Positions 8,930 to 22,139 of a DNA stretch of 64,000 bases are shown here, in pieces. The stretch is taken from NCBI RefSeq assembly GCF_018599195.1, contig NZ_JAHFVK010000002.1, positions 1,062,001 to 1,126,000 of the forward strand, read 5' to 3'. The translations under genes and the position numbers were made by a program. Under the pieces are notes generated by a model. That model was not told where the DNA came from. It saw nothing but the letters and a program-made list of their open reading frames with translations, and did not search any database. Source of the DNA: Croceibacterium selenioxidans. GTDB lineage: Bacteria; Pseudomonadota; Alphaproteobacteria; Sphingomonadales; Sphingomonadaceae. The first letter of the stretch is position 1, and every line of letters begins with the position of its first letter.

Positions 8930-9607
8930 ATGAGCGAGATTGTCCCCGAAAGCTGGCGCCCGGCGCTGGAAGCCGTGCTGCAGACCCCGGAGGCGCGGCG
9001 GCTGGGTGGCTGGCTCAAGCAGGAAGAGGCGAACGGCAAGGCGGTCTATCCCCCACGCGGCCTGCGTCTGCGCGCGCTGGAGCTGACGCCGCTCGACGAG
9101 GTGCGGGTCGTGATCCTGGGGCAGGATCCCTATCACGGGCCCGGACAAGCGCATGGCCTGTCGTTCTCGGTGCCCGAGGGCGTGCAGGTGCCGCCTTCGC
9201 TGGTGAACATCTACAAAGAGCTGGAGAGCGACCTTGGCGTTGCCCGGCGTTCGAGCGGGAATCTTGAACATTGGGCTAAACAAGGTGTGCTGCTGCTCAA
9301 CAATTCGCTGACAGTGGAGGCGGGCCAGGCCGGGAGCCACGCGGGGAAGGGCTGGGACGCGATAACCGATGCGGCGGTAGCCGCGGTCGCACGGCAGGAG
9401 GCGCCCAGTGTGTTCATCCTCTGGGGCAACCACGCAAGGAAAAAGGCCGCTCGGGTACCCGAACTGGGGGCAGGGACGCGGCATCTGGTACTGACGTCGC
9501 CGCACCCCAGCCCGCTCTCCGCGCATGGCGGATTTTTCGGTTCCAAGCCGTTCAGCCAGGCCAATGCCTTTCTGGAAGCGCAGGGGCGGGGCGCGATCGC
9601 GTGGTGA
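8930..9607 (+). CDS. ung: Uracil-DNA glycosylase, family 1
   Basis: Ung removes uracil from DNA to start base-excision repair. At 225 residues it has the usual length. The catalytic Asp66 is in the water-activating loop VVILGQDPYHGPGQAHGLSF (residues 60-79). The Leu-intercalation loop is HPSPLSAHGGFFGSKPFS near residues 190-207. LLLNNSLTVEAGQAGSH is the uracil-recognition Asn region. The start at 8930 (MSEIVPESWRPAL) fits the family; an earlier in-frame ATG overlaps rnd. Confidence 0.96.
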   Translation: MSEIVPESWRPALEAVLQTPEARRLGGWLKQEEANGKAVYPPRGLRLRALELTPLDEVRVVILGQDPYHGPGQAHGLSFSVPEGVQVPPSLVNIYKELESDLGVARRSSGNLEHWAKQGVLLLNNSLTVEAGQAGSHAGKGWDAITDAAVAAVARQEAPSVFILWGNHARKKAARVPELGAGTRHLVLTSPHPSPLSAHGGFFGSKPFSQANAFLEAQGRGAIAW

Positions 9608-9616
9608 AGGCACACC

Positions 9617-9634
9617 GGCTTGTCTCGGGGCGGA
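9617..9634 (+). repeat. Dispersed 3'-end palindromic element, copy 2 (half element)
   Basis: GGCTTGTCTCGGGGCGGA begins 10 nt after the ung stop and matches the loop and right arm of the perfect copy at 28208-28234 with one change. The left arm is missing. Confidence 0.4.
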
Positions 9635-9635
9635 T

Positions 9636-10553
9636 CTAGGCCTCGGCCAGTCCCATCCACTCGTAAGCCGACATCTCCGGCCCGCTCTCGTTGACGGTCG
9701 TGCGGCGCATGTCGCGGCGGTACTCGTTCGACAACAGCGGCGTCGCGGCGTGCATCGTGCAGCGGTTGTCCCAGATCACCAGGTCGTATTGGCGCCAGTG
9801 GTGGCGAAACACGAACTTGTCCTGCGTCGCGTGGGTATAGAGGTGTTCCACCAGCGTCTCCCCCAACGTCTCGTCCAGGCCGATCACCCCGATGCAGTGG
9901 CCGCCGACATAGAGCGCCTTGCGGCCGCTCTGCATCTGACGAACGAGGGGATGATCGACCCGTGGGAAGGGGATTATCTTGCGCATCTCGGGCGTGATCT
10001 CGCCCTTCAGGCCCGCACGGCGCCGTCCCTCCCAGAAATCGTGGATGCCGATGAGATCCTCGATCTGACCCTTCGTACTGCCGGGCAAGTCGTCATAGGC
10101 AGCGCGGGCATCGGCGAACATCGTATCGCCCCCAGCTTCAGGTGGCGGGGTTTCGTGGCCGAGCAGCAGCGACCACTTGGTCGGCATGGCGTGGAACGAA
10201 CTGTCGGTGTGAAACCGTTCGGCACCCTGGGCCAGCTTGTAGCCCTCTGTCCCGTAGGCGATGATTTCGCCGTCCTTGTCGATGTTGCCGGCGTAGAACA
10301 GCTCTAGGTCGATCGCCCGCTTGCCTTGCGGTCGCGCCGCTCCGGGTATGCGGCTGGGAATCTCGAGCGGACCGAAAGCGCGGCTGAAGCGCTTGTGCTG
10401 CTCATCGGTAATCCGCGCATCGCGTATCACCAGCACTCCATATTGCGCCATCGCCGCTTCGACGGTTTCGACCAGCTCGGCATCGGGCTCGCGGGTAAGG
10501 TCGGCGCCCGTGAGCTCAGCCGCGAAGAGGGGGTGCAGCGGGGATACGTCCAT
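9636..10553 (-). CDS. TauD/TfdA family Fe(II)/2-oxoglutarate-dependent dioxygenase
   Basis: The protein has 305 residues from the ATG at 10553. The facial triad is visible: H115 and D117 in AERFHTDSSF, and the distal His in DNRCTMHAATP (about 270), followed by the 2-oxoglutarate-binding Arg region RRDMRRTTV. SRAFGPLEIPSRIPG is close to the TfdA/TauD N-terminal signature. Such enzymes hydroxylate sulfonates, aryloxyacids or similar substrates; which one is used here is unknown. It is divergent from a MarR regulator across about 65 bp carrying an inverted repeat, suggesting substrate-responsive control. Confidence 0.9.
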   Translation of the reverse strand: MDVSPLHPLFAAELTGADLTREPDAELVETVEAAMAQYGVLVIRDARITDEQHKRFSRAFGPLEIPSRIPGAARPQGKRAIDLELFYAGNIDKDGEIIAYGTEGYKLAQGAERFHTDSSFHAMPTKWSLLLGHETPPPEAGGDTMFADARAAYDDLPGSTKGQIEDLIGIHDFWEGRRRAGLKGEITPEMRKIIPFPRVDHPLVRQMQSGRKALYVGGHCIGVIGLDETLGETLVEHLYTHATQDKFVFRHHWRQYDLVIWDNRCTMHAATPLLSNEYRRDMRRTTVNESGPEMSAYEWMGLAEA

Positions 10554-10564
10554 GCGCGCTAAAT

Positions 10565-10588
10565 AGTTGATTGGAACAACTGTTGCAA
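10565..10588. promoter_or_regulatory. Candidate MarR operator between the TauD-type gene and marR-like gene
   Basis: AGTTG (10565-10569) and CAACT (10577-10581) form perfect arms around a 7-nt spacer. An overlapping imperfect palindrome, TTGGAACAACTGTTGCAA (10571-10588), matches at 7 of 9 positions per half. MarR proteins typically bind 16-20 bp palindromes of this kind in divergent promoter regions, so this is the likely control site for both genes. Confidence 0.5.
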
Positions 10589-10618
10589 AAGGAACCGCTA
10601 CGGACGACATCGTCAGGT

Positions 10619-11062
10619 GTGGGAAAGGCTCTCGATTGGGGAATCCTCGAAGGATCGGTCGGGCCGCGCGTGCGGCTGTTGCGCAACGCCTTGTCGGCGC
10701 GCTCGATAGCGGTTTCCGCGCCTTATCGATTGCCGACCGGTTCGCTCACGGTTCTAGCCCTGATCGCCGCCAATCCGGGTAGTTCGCAGAGCGCCTTGGC
10801 CAAACGGTCGGGCCTCAACAAGTCTGCGCTGGTCGGGATCGTCGACCAGCTAGAGACGCGCGGGCTGGTCGAGCGCGGGCGCGTGGCGAACGACCGGCGA
10901 CGCTATCAGGTCTCGGTCACGGCCGAGGGCGAGCGGACGATGCAGGCGTTGTTTGCCGAGGTGGATGCCGCGGAGGGGCAGATTCGAGCCGCCCTTGGCG
11001 TGCGCGACCTGGCGACGCTTTTGGCCTTACTGGACCGGGCGATCGAGGCGTTGGAGGGCTGA
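10619..11062 (+). CDS. MarR family transcriptional regulator
   Basis: This is a winged-helix dimeric regulator of about 147 residues. The recognition region is SQSALAKRSGLNKSALVGIVDQLETRGLVERG, followed by the wing NDRRRYQVSVTAEGE and a C-terminal dimerisation helix. The frame is open from a TTG at 10571, which would give 163 residues, but that start lies inside the candidate operator. GTG at 10619 gives a normal MarR length and I prefer it; neither start has a strong ribosome binding site. It probably represses the divergent dioxygenase and itself. Confidence 0.88.
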   Translation: MGKALDWGILEGSVGPRVRLLRNALSARSIAVSAPYRLPTGSLTVLALIAANPGSSQSALAKRSGLNKSALVGIVDQLETRGLVERGRVANDRRRYQVSVTAEGERTMQALFAEVDAAEGQIRAALGVRDLATLLALLDRAIEALEG

Positions 11063-11072
11063 CGTCGCCCCG

Positions 11073-11435
11073 TCAGGGCAACTGGGTGCCATGCGTCTCG
11101 CGAACCGGGATTCCCGACGGATCGAAACCGTCGAGGCAGAACACGTTGATCCCGTAGTGATCGGGCAACATGCGTTTCCGGTGAAAGGGATAGATGCCGC
11201 AAGTGCCGCAAAAGAAGTGGCGGGCGACTCCGGTGTGGAAGCGGTATTCGCGCAACGCACCTTCACCCGCGAGCAGCTCGAAGTGATCCTCGTGGACCGC
11301 CACCATCAGCGCATTCTTGCGGCTGCAGATCGAGCAGTCACAAGTGGTCAGCTCGGGGAAGTCCGTGGTTACGGCAAAGCGCACTGCGCCGCAGTGGCAG
11401 CTTCCTTCGTAGCGGGCTGCCTGGCGGGAGCTCAT
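11073..11435 (-). CDS. GFA/CENP-V family zinc protein
   Basis: The protein has 120 residues. The zinc-binding cysteines of the glutathione-dependent formaldehyde-activating (GFA) fold are visible: CHCGAVRF near residue 13, TCDCSICSRKNAL near 31-43, and FFCGTCGIYPFHRK near 74-87. Members range from true glutathione S-(hydroxymethyl) carriers to proteins of unknown role, so formaldehyde metabolism is not established here. It follows gltD on the same strand by only 24 nt, so it may be read through from gltBD. Confidence 0.88.
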   Translation of the reverse strand: MSSRQAARYEGSCHCGAVRFAVTTDFPELTTCDCSICSRKNALMVAVHEDHFELLAGEGALREYRFHTGVARHFFCGTCGIYPFHRKRMLPDHYGINVFCLDGFDPSGIPVRETHGTQLP

Positions 11436-11459
11436 TTGGTCTGACCTCCCGCCCTATTC

Positions 11460-12896
11460 TCAGCGCGGAAGTTGGCTCACGCCCATCAGCGCTTCGTCCA
11501 CCGCGCGGGCGCACTGGCGGCCCTCGCGGATGGCCCAGACGATCAGCGACTGGCCCCTGCGCATGTCGCCGCAAGCAAAGACGTTGTCTTCCGAAGTGGC
11601 GTAGTCGATCACGTTGGCATCGACATTGCCACGCTCGGTCAGCTTGACGCCCGACTGGGCGATCATGCCCGGCTTCTTGGGGCCGAGGAAGCCCATCGCC
11701 AGGAAGATCAGATCCGCCTTGATCACGAACTCGCTGTTCGGAACTTCCCTCATCTGCCCGTCGACCCACTCGCAGCGGGCGCACTTGAGGCCGGTGACCT
11801 GGCCGTTCTCGCCCACCACTTCCTTGGTCAGGACCGACCAATCGCGATCGACGCCTTCCTCGTGGCTTGAAGAGGTGCGCAGCTTCATGGGCCAATCGGG
11901 CCAGGTCAGCTGCTTGTTTTCCTTTTCGGGCGGCTTGGGCATGATCTCGATCTGGGTCACGCTCTTGGCACCCTGGCGGTTCGAAGTGCCGACGCAGTCG
12001 GAGCCGGTGTCGCCACCGCCGATCACGATCACGTCCTTGCCGGTAGCGACGAGCGTGCCACGCGGGGCTGCGCGTTCTTCGGCGTCGCCGGCGTTGCGCT
12101 TGTTCTGCTGCGTCAGGAACTCCATCGCCAGGCGCACGCCCGGCAGCTCGGCGCCTGGAATGGTCAGCGGCCGCGCTTCCTCAGCGCCGCCCGCCAGGAC
12201 CACAGCGTCGAAGTTCTCGCGCAGCGACTTCATCGAGACGTCGACGCCCACTTCGGTGCTGGTCTTGAAGGTCACACCCTCGGCTTCCATCTGCACGGCG
12301 CGCCGGTTGATGAGGTGCTTTTCCATCTTGAAGTCGGGAATGCCGTAGCGGAGCAGGCCGCCCACGCGGTCGGCCTTCTCGAACACCGTCACCGAGTGGC
12401 CCGCGCGAGCAAGTTGCTGAGCCGCAGCGAGGCCAGCGGGGCCGGAGCCGATCACCGCAACGCTCTTGCCGGTCTTGTGCGCGGGCACTTGCGGCTCGAT
12501 CCAGCCTTCCTTCCACCCGCGATCGACGATGGCACACTCGATCGACTTGATGGTCACCGGCTGGTCGATGATGTTCAGCGTGCAGCTCGCCTCGCACGGA
12601 GCGGGGCAGACGCGGCCGGTGAATTCCGGGAAGTTGTTGGTCGAATGCAGGTTGTCCAGCGCCTCGCGCCAGTCGCTCTCGTAGACCAGATGATTCCAGT
12701 CCGGGATCATGTTGTTCACCGGACAGCCGTTGTGACAGTAGGGAATCCCGCAATCCATGCAGCGCGCTGCCTGGTTCTTGATGCCCTCTTCGCTGTGGGG
12801 GACGACGAACTCGCGATAGTGGCCGATCCGTTCCTTCGGATCCGCGTAGCCACGATCCTGCCGCTCGACTTCGAGGAAGCCTGTTACCTTACCCAT
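11460..12896 (-). CDS. gltD: Glutamate synthase (NADPH), small subunit
   Basis: GltD takes electrons from NADPH through FAD and passes them through Fe-S clusters to GltB, completing glutamine-dependent glutamate synthesis. The protein has 478 residues. N-terminal cysteines for two [4Fe-4S] clusters occur in [17 protein letters not shown] and CPAPCEASC. The FAD dinucleotide fold is [19 protein letters not shown]; the NADPH fold is [28 protein letters not shown] and [10 protein letters not shown] close the protein as in GltD and related subunits. The gene starts 13 nt after gltB. Confidence 0.97.
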   Translation of the reverse strand: MGKVTGFLEVERQDRGYADPKERIGHYREFVVPHSEEGIKNQAARCMDCGIPYCHNGCPVNNMIPDWNHLVYESDWREALDNLHSTNNFPEFTGRVCPAPCEASCTLNIIDQPVTIKSIECAIVDRGWKEGWIEPQVPAHKTGKSVAVIGSGPAGLAAAQQLARAGHSVTVFEKADRVGGLLRYGIPDFKMEKHLINRRAVQMEAEGVTFKTSTEVGVDVSMKSLRENFDAVVLAGGAEEARPLTIPGAELPGVRLAMEFLTQQNKRNAGDAEERAAPRGTLVATGKDVIVIGGGDTGSDCVGTSNRQGAKSVTQIEIMPKPPEKENKQLTWPDWPMKLRTSSSHEEGVDRDWSVLTKEVVGENGQVTGLKCARCEWVDGQMREVPNSEFVIKADLIFLAMGFLGPKKPGMIAQSGVKLTERGNVDANVIDYATSEDNVFACGDMRRGQSLIVWAIREGRQCARAVDEALMGVSQLPR

Positions 12897-12908
12897 GTCG
12901 TGTAACCC

Positions 12909-17567
<4,659 letters not shown>

Positions 17568-17767
17568 ACTCGTCTTCCTGTCTCCGTCCGGGCGGCCACA
17601 GCCTCGCTTCGGCGCCAGCCCAGTGCGGCAACGAAGCGCGACTCACCCGGCACTGGGTGCCTTCAAAAATGTCGCGAGGGACCCCCATGGCGACAGGAAG
17701 GTGTTTTTGCAAGTTTCCGGTGAAGCCGAAAATGGCGCTTTTCACCCGCAGCAGCGTGCAGATCGCG

Positions 17768-19198
17768 TCAGTGATGGCCGCTCAGCTGTTGCAGCTTGGC
17801 CAGGGCCGCCCGCAGAGATTCCTCGGCGTCGGCGGTATCTCGCCGTTCTAGCACCGCTTCCAGCTCGTGCGTGGGTTCGATTTCGGCGCCCGGTTCCGCT
17901 TCGCCGTCGTCGATACGAATGAAGTCGGACCTTGGCGGGGCAAAGGGATTCTTCATCTCGATCAGCGAGCCATAGACATCGTCGGCCTCTGCTTCCGCAT
18001 CGGCTTCCAGCTCCGGTTCTTCTTCGACCGAAAGATGCGAAGGGTGCACGAAAGCGGCCGTATGCATCGGAACGGAGAATCCCGGCGCAGGGGCATCGTC
18101 TTGGGCCTCGACGTTCAAATGATGCAGCCAGTCGAAGAACGGCGGGGGCTGAACCGCTGGCTCTTCCTCTGCGGGCGGCGGCGTAACCGGAGCCAGGCGC
18201 GGGGCGGGAGGCTCTATCTCCAGGGCCGTGGGGCGGGAGTGTGAGGGCCGCCGAGCGGAAGTCAGCCATTCGCTGCGTCTGCGCACGGTGTCGGCAAAGC
18301 GTTCCACAAGTTGTGTGATGTCGAGCTCGTCCAAGGACGAACTCGGCGTCGTGCGCACGACAGGTTTGGGGGCGGAAGCGTGAGTCAACTCGGGTTGAGA
18401 TTCAAGCTCGGCCTCAACCACAGCCGCGGCCTCGGGCCGGAACTCCGGTTCAGGTTCGGGCTCACGTTCAGGTTCAGGTTCAGGCCATTCCGACGCGTCA
18501 ACCTTCTCTGGCTCATCGAACGGTTCGACCGTCTCGACAACATGCGTTATTTCGAGGGCTTCGGCCGTCGCATTTGCTACCTCTAGCGGCTCTTCGAAGA
18601 CCTCGTCGTCCCGCCGCCATTCATGGAATCCTGGCTCAGGCAGCGAATCCTCCACGCCGGGCGTCTCGACCCGGTGATCGGAAGCCTCGTCATGCGCCGG
18701 CGCATGGTCATATCGCGGTTCGGCGTCCGGACCGATGCGTTCGGCGGCCGACCCCAGATCGGCAACCGCCAGCGCGCGGCGACGGAGCGGATGAGTCGTC
18801 GAGGCTCTTTCGCCGGGCTCCTCCCCAGCAACGATGTCGGTCGCGACGTTGAACATGGCGCGGCGATCCGCCCGTGAGCGCCGCGCCGTTTCGTCGGGAG
18901 TACCCGCTCCGGCCACCCGGCGCGCAATTCTGAATCCCAGCGCAGCGCCGGCAGCGCCGAGGACGACAGCGACCATCACTTGCGAAGTGAGGCCGAGCGG
19001 AGGCGTGGCCGCGGGCACCCATGTGGCGATCCCGGAACTCTCCAACAGGCGTTCGAGCAACGCGGTCGGAATTAGCAGACCGCCAAGTCCCAGCAGCGCC
19101 GTAAACCAAAGTGCCACGATCGCCGGAAAAGCCGAGTGCCGGGTGATCGAACCCGAACCGGACGGCGCCGCGACGTTATTGAGACTTCTCTTAGCCAT
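17768..19198 (-). CDS. Membrane protein with long acidic Pro-Glu-rich tail, unknown function
   Basis: The protein has 476 residues from the ATG at 19198 (MAKRSLNNVAAP). Two hydrophobic segments near residues 25-50 and 70-90 (PAIVALWFTALLGLGGLLI and VMVAVVLGAAGAALGF) are followed by about 380 residues of highly acidic, low-complexity sequence. This includes a Pro-Glu repeat (EPEPEREPEPEPE) and ends in a short predicted helix (EESLRAALAKLQQLSGHH). No enzymatic motif is visible. The layout suggests an inner-membrane anchor with a flexible acidic domain. It may be cotranscribed with the upstream glycosyltransferase gene, whose stop is 35 nt away. An earlier ATG at 19321 would overlap that gene. 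Confidence 0.75.
   Translation of the reverse strand: MAKRSLNNVAAPSGSGSITRHSAFPAIVALWFTALLGLGGLLIPTALLERLLESSGIATWVPAATPPLGLTSQVMVAVVLGAAGAALGFRIARRVAGAGTPDETARRSRADRRAMFNVATDIVAGEEPGERASTTHPLRRRALAVADLGSAAERIGPDAEPRYDHAPAHDEASDHRVETPGVEDSLPEPGFHEWRRDDEVFEEPLEVANATAEALEITHVVETVEPFDEPEKVDASEWPEPEPEREPEPEPEFRPEAAAVVEAELESQPELTHASAPKPVVRTTPSSSLDELDITQLVERFADTVRRRSEWLTSARRPSHSRPTALEIEPPAPRLAPVTPPPAEEEPAVQPPPFFDWLHHLNVEAQDDAPAPGFSVPMHTAAFVHPSHLSVEEEPELEADAEAEADDVYGSLIEMKNPFAPPRSDFIRIDDGEAEPGAEIEPTHELEAVLERRDTADAEESLRAALAKLQQLSGHH
18446..18485 (-). repeat. Short tandem repeat encoding Glu-Pro units
   Basis: Repeated GGTTCA-type hexamers (plus strand) lie inside the acidic membrane-protein gene and encode alternating Pro-Glu residues on the minus strand. 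Such repeats are prone to length change by slippage. Confidence 0.65.
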
Positions 19199-19233
19199 GC
19201 TGTCCTTGATCGTGCCATTGCTGGCCTCCCCCG

Positions 19234-20460
19234 TCACGCAGCCGCCGGGATGGGGAGGGTTTGTCCGAGACCTAGAAGTCCCTGGTAAATGACCTGATAA
19301 CGGCGAGCATTCCGCACCCAATCATGACGTTCTGCGACATGCGCGCGTGCGGCCTCCCGTATGACCGGCCACTCGTCCCGCCGCGCGAGGAGCCCGGCTA
19401 ACTCGCGGGCGCAGTCGGTAGGATCGTCGGGTGCGAACAGGGCTCCGGTGATGCCGTCGGCGATAAGCTCGCGATGGCCGCCCACCGACGATGCCGCGAC
19501 GAGTTTGCCTTGTGCCATCGCCTCAAGGGGCTTGAGCGGCGTGACCAGGTCGGTCAGGCGGCTCGCCTTCCGTGGATAGGCCATGATGTCGCACAGCGAA
19601 TAGTAGCGCTCGACTTCGCCGTGCGGCACGCGCCCGACGAAGCGGATGGCGGAAGCCGCGGAAGAGGCCTCGGCCCGTCGGCGCAAGTCTGCTGCCATGG
19701 GGCCGCCGCCGACCATGAGCAGTCGGGCCTGCGGCTGCTTCGCCAACAACGCCGGCATCGCGTCGATCAAGTCATCGAGCCCTTCGTAGTCGTAGAAACT
19801 GCCGATGAAGCCGATCACAGGCCCTTCGCCCAGGTCCAGATCGCGGGCCAGCGGCTCGTCGCGCGGGATGGGCGAGCCGAATAGCTCGAGGTCGACGCCG
19901 TTGGGCATGATCCCGATCTTGTCCGCCGGAACGCCGCGAGCGGTCAGATCGTCGCGCAGGCCGCGGCAGATCGTCACCACGGCGCCGGCTCCCGCGATGA
20001 CCCGGTTCTCGAGCCCGCGTGTCAGGCGATATTTGAGCGACCGCTCGCGTCCCTGGCCGTTACCGACGGCGGCGTCTTCCCAGAAGGCGCGGATTTCATA
20101 GACCAGCGGCAGCCGACGCTGGCGAGCGACGCGTAGGGCCGCCGCGCCGCACAGAGCCGGCGAGTGGGCGTGCAGCACATCGGGCCGCCATTCTTCCACC
20201 AGCTTGTCGATCGCCCCCGCCAACGCGACGATTTCGCGCCATTCCCGCAGGCCGGGGAGGCCCGCGCTTTCGCCAGGGGTTCGGTGAAAGGTCAGACCGT
20301 CGGCCCGCTCGACATCGGGCCCACCCGATTCATGGCGCAGGCTGGTAATCCCCCGCACCTCGAGCCCGTTGGCAATCTGGGCCTTCATAAGGGCGCGCGT
20401 GCGGAAGGTATAACCGCTGTGCATCGGCAGCGAGTGGTCGAGAATGTGGAGGACCCGCAT
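19234..20460 (-). CDS. Exosortase A/PEP-CTERM-associated glycosyltransferase (TIGR04063-like, GT4)
   Basis: This 408-residue family-4 glycosyltransferase begins MRVLHILDHSLPMHSGYTF, the characteristic N terminus of the exosortase-A-associated glycosyltransferase family. The nucleotide-sugar site is in the C-terminal Rossmann half: GFIGSFYDYEGLDDLIDA near residues 218-235 and the EX7E-type region SRLTDLVTPLKPLEAMAQG near 300-318. It acts at the cytoplasmic face on surface polysaccharide or glycoprotein sugar assembly. It is divergent from the small membrane protein and O-glycosylation ligase genes. No exosortase gene is in the window. Confidence 0.88.
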   Translation of the reverse strand: MRVLHILDHSLPMHSGYTFRTRALMKAQIANGLEVRGITSLRHESGGPDVERADGLTFHRTPGESAGLPGLREWREIVALAGAIDKLVEEWRPDVLHAHSPALCGAAALRVARQRRLPLVYEIRAFWEDAAVGNGQGRERSLKYRLTRGLENRVIAGAGAVVTICRGLRDDLTARGVPADKIGIMPNGVDLELFGSPIPRDEPLARDLDLGEGPVIGFIGSFYDYEGLDDLIDAMPALLAKQPQARLLMVGGGPMAADLRRRAEASSAASAIRFVGRVPHGEVERYYSLCDIMAYPRKASRLTDLVTPLKPLEAMAQGKLVAASSVGGHRELIADGITGALFAPDDPTDCARELAGLLARRDEWPVIREAARAHVAERHDWVRNARRYQVIYQGLLGLGQTLPIPAAA

Positions 20461-20557
20461 GATGGCCCACCGATGCCACGGTAAACTTAACGGCGCGTCA
20501 ACCGAACGGGGTTACTTCCTGCCGACTTGAGCTCCCAGGGAAGACCGGGGTCCGGGT

Positions 20558-20725
20558 TTGGTCGATATCTTCACTCTCGCGCTGACGCACGGCCTGCTGG
20601 CCGTTGCCGTCTGGCGCCTGCTGTTCAGGCCCGACCTCGACAGCGAGGAAGGTACCGACAAGCGCGACCGTCCCTGGTTGCGCAAGCGCGGCGGAGCCGC
20701 CGAAGCGAGCGCGGCCGATGATTGA
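20558..20725 (+). CDS. 55-residue membrane protein overlapping the O-glycosylation ligase start
   Basis: The start is probably TTG at 20558, preceded by a purine-rich stretch (CCAGGGAAGACCGGGG). The peptide begins MVDIFTLALTHGLLAVAVWR, giving one hydrophobic helix. A charged tail (LFRPDLDSEEGTDKRDRPWL and RKRGGAAEASAADD) follows. The last codons overlap the ATG of the ligase (GATGATTGA), a layout typical of translational coupling. I recognise no family. The overlap, reading-frame integrity and codon use make it likely to be real and linked to the exosortase-type glycosylation function. Confidence 0.55.
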   Translation: MVDIFTLALTHGLLAVAVWRLLFRPDLDSEEGTDKRDRPWLRKRGGAAEASAADD

Positions 20726-22097
20726 CATCGCCCTGCTGGGTTTCATCGCGCTGGTCCTCACGCTCGGCTTGAAGCGGCCGTTCGTGTGGGTCCTGGCCTA
20801 TATCTATATCGACGTGGTCGCTCCGCAAAAGATCGGCTGGGGCATCATTCAGTCGGTCCCGGTTTCGATGATCGCCTTCGTGGCGGCCTTCGGGGGCTGG
20901 CTGCTGCTCGACGACAAGCACGGCAGCCGCGTCACCTTGCGCCAGGCGCTGGTGGGATTGCTGCTCGGCTGGTGCTTCTTTACTACCCAGACGGCCGACT
21001 TTCCGGTCGAGGCGGCGACGAAGTGGGCCTGGGTATGGAAGGCCCTGGTCTTCGCACTGTTCCTGCCGCTGACCCTGCGAACGCGCCTGAGGATAGAGGC
21101 CGCAGTGCTGGTGATGGTGCTGTCGATCGCGACGATCATCATCAACGGCGGCATCAAGACCGCACTGGGGAGCGGGGGCTATGGCGCCTTGTCGCTGCTC
21201 GTGAACGACAACACCGGGCTTTACGAAGGCTCGATCCTGTCGACCGCGGCGATCGCCGTGATTCCGCTCGTGCTGTGGCTGGCCCGGCACGGGACGGTGT
21301 TCAAGCCCGACCGTTGGGTCAAACTGTTCGCCGCGGCACTGATCTTTGCCTGCCTGCTTATTCCGATCGGCACGGCCGCGCGTACCGGGCTCGTTTGCAT
21401 CGGGGTGCTTGGCGTGCTCCTGCTTCGTTCGGCGAAGCGCCGGGTCCTCTACGCTTCGCTCGCCAGCGGCGCGCTGCTGATTGCGGTTCCCTTCCTGCCG
21501 CAAAGCTACCTCGCGCGGATGAACACGATCGCGGACCACGACAGCGACGAGTCCGCCTCGACCCGGGTGCAGGTGTGGAAGTGGACGCTCGACTACGTCG
21601 CCGAAAAGCCGCTCGGTGGCGGGTTCGACGCCTATCGCAGCAATAAGTTCACCTACGAAACCCGCACGATTGTCAACGAAGGCAACAACAGCATCGTCAA
21701 GTCCCAGGTCGTTACCGACCACGGGCGCGCCTACCACTCTTCCTATTTCGAGATGCTCGGCGAGCAGGGTTGGCCGGGGCTGTTCCTGTGGCTTCTGCTC
21801 CATGGACTGGGCCTGTGGCAGATGGAGCGCATTCGCTGGCTGTTCGGCGGGAGGAAGGCGGACGGCGCGGACGGTGCCACCACCTGGCAGTGGGGCCTCG
21901 CTACGGCCTTGCAGCAAGCGCAGGTCATCTACCTCGTGGGGGCGCTGTTCGTCGGCATCGCCTATCAGCCGTTCATCTTCATGCTGGTCGGCCTGCAGTG
22001 TGCGCTCTGGTCCTATGTGCGGCGCACCGAGCACCGGCCCACCAAGGCGCAGTTCCGCCGCTCGTCGACCGAGAAGCCGATCCCGGCAACGAGTTGA
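20718..22097 (+). CDS. Putative O-glycosylation ligase, exosortase A-associated (Wzy/O-antigen ligase-like)
   Basis: This is a polytopic membrane protein of 459 residues with about ten hydrophobic helices, starting MIDIALLGFIALVLTLGLKR. The family-typical features are the early FVWVLAYIYIDVVAPQKIGW and the large periplasmic loop before the last helices. That loop contains STRVQVWKWTLDYVAEKPLGGGFDAY and the conserved HSSYFEMLGEQGWPGL. Members resemble O-antigen ligases and are thought to transfer glycan onto exported proteins or lipids in exosortase-A bacteria. It overlaps the 55-residue gene upstream by 8 nt. Confidence 0.87.
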   Translation: MIDIALLGFIALVLTLGLKRPFVWVLAYIYIDVVAPQKIGWGIIQSVPVSMIAFVAAFGGWLLLDDKHGSRVTLRQALVGLLLGWCFFTTQTADFPVEAATKWAWVWKALVFALFLPLTLRTRLRIEAAVLVMVLSIATIIINGGIKTALGSGGYGALSLLVNDNTGLYEGSILSTAAIAVIPLVLWLARHGTVFKPDRWVKLFAAALIFACLLIPIGTAARTGLVCIGVLGVLLLRSAKRRVLYASLASGALLIAVPFLPQSYLARMNTIADHDSDESASTRVQVWKWTLDYVAEKPLGGGFDAYRSNKFTYETRTIVNEGNNSIVKSQVVTDHGRAYHSSYFEMLGEQGWPGLFLWLLLHGLGLWQMERIRWLFGGRKADGADGATTWQWGLATALQQAQVIYLVGALFVGIAYQPFIFMLVGLQCALWSYVRRTEHRPTKAQFRRSSTEKPIPATS

Positions 22098-22139
22098 TCC
22101 CGGGCTTGCCCAAGAGCACCCGCTCGCGCGATAAGGCGC

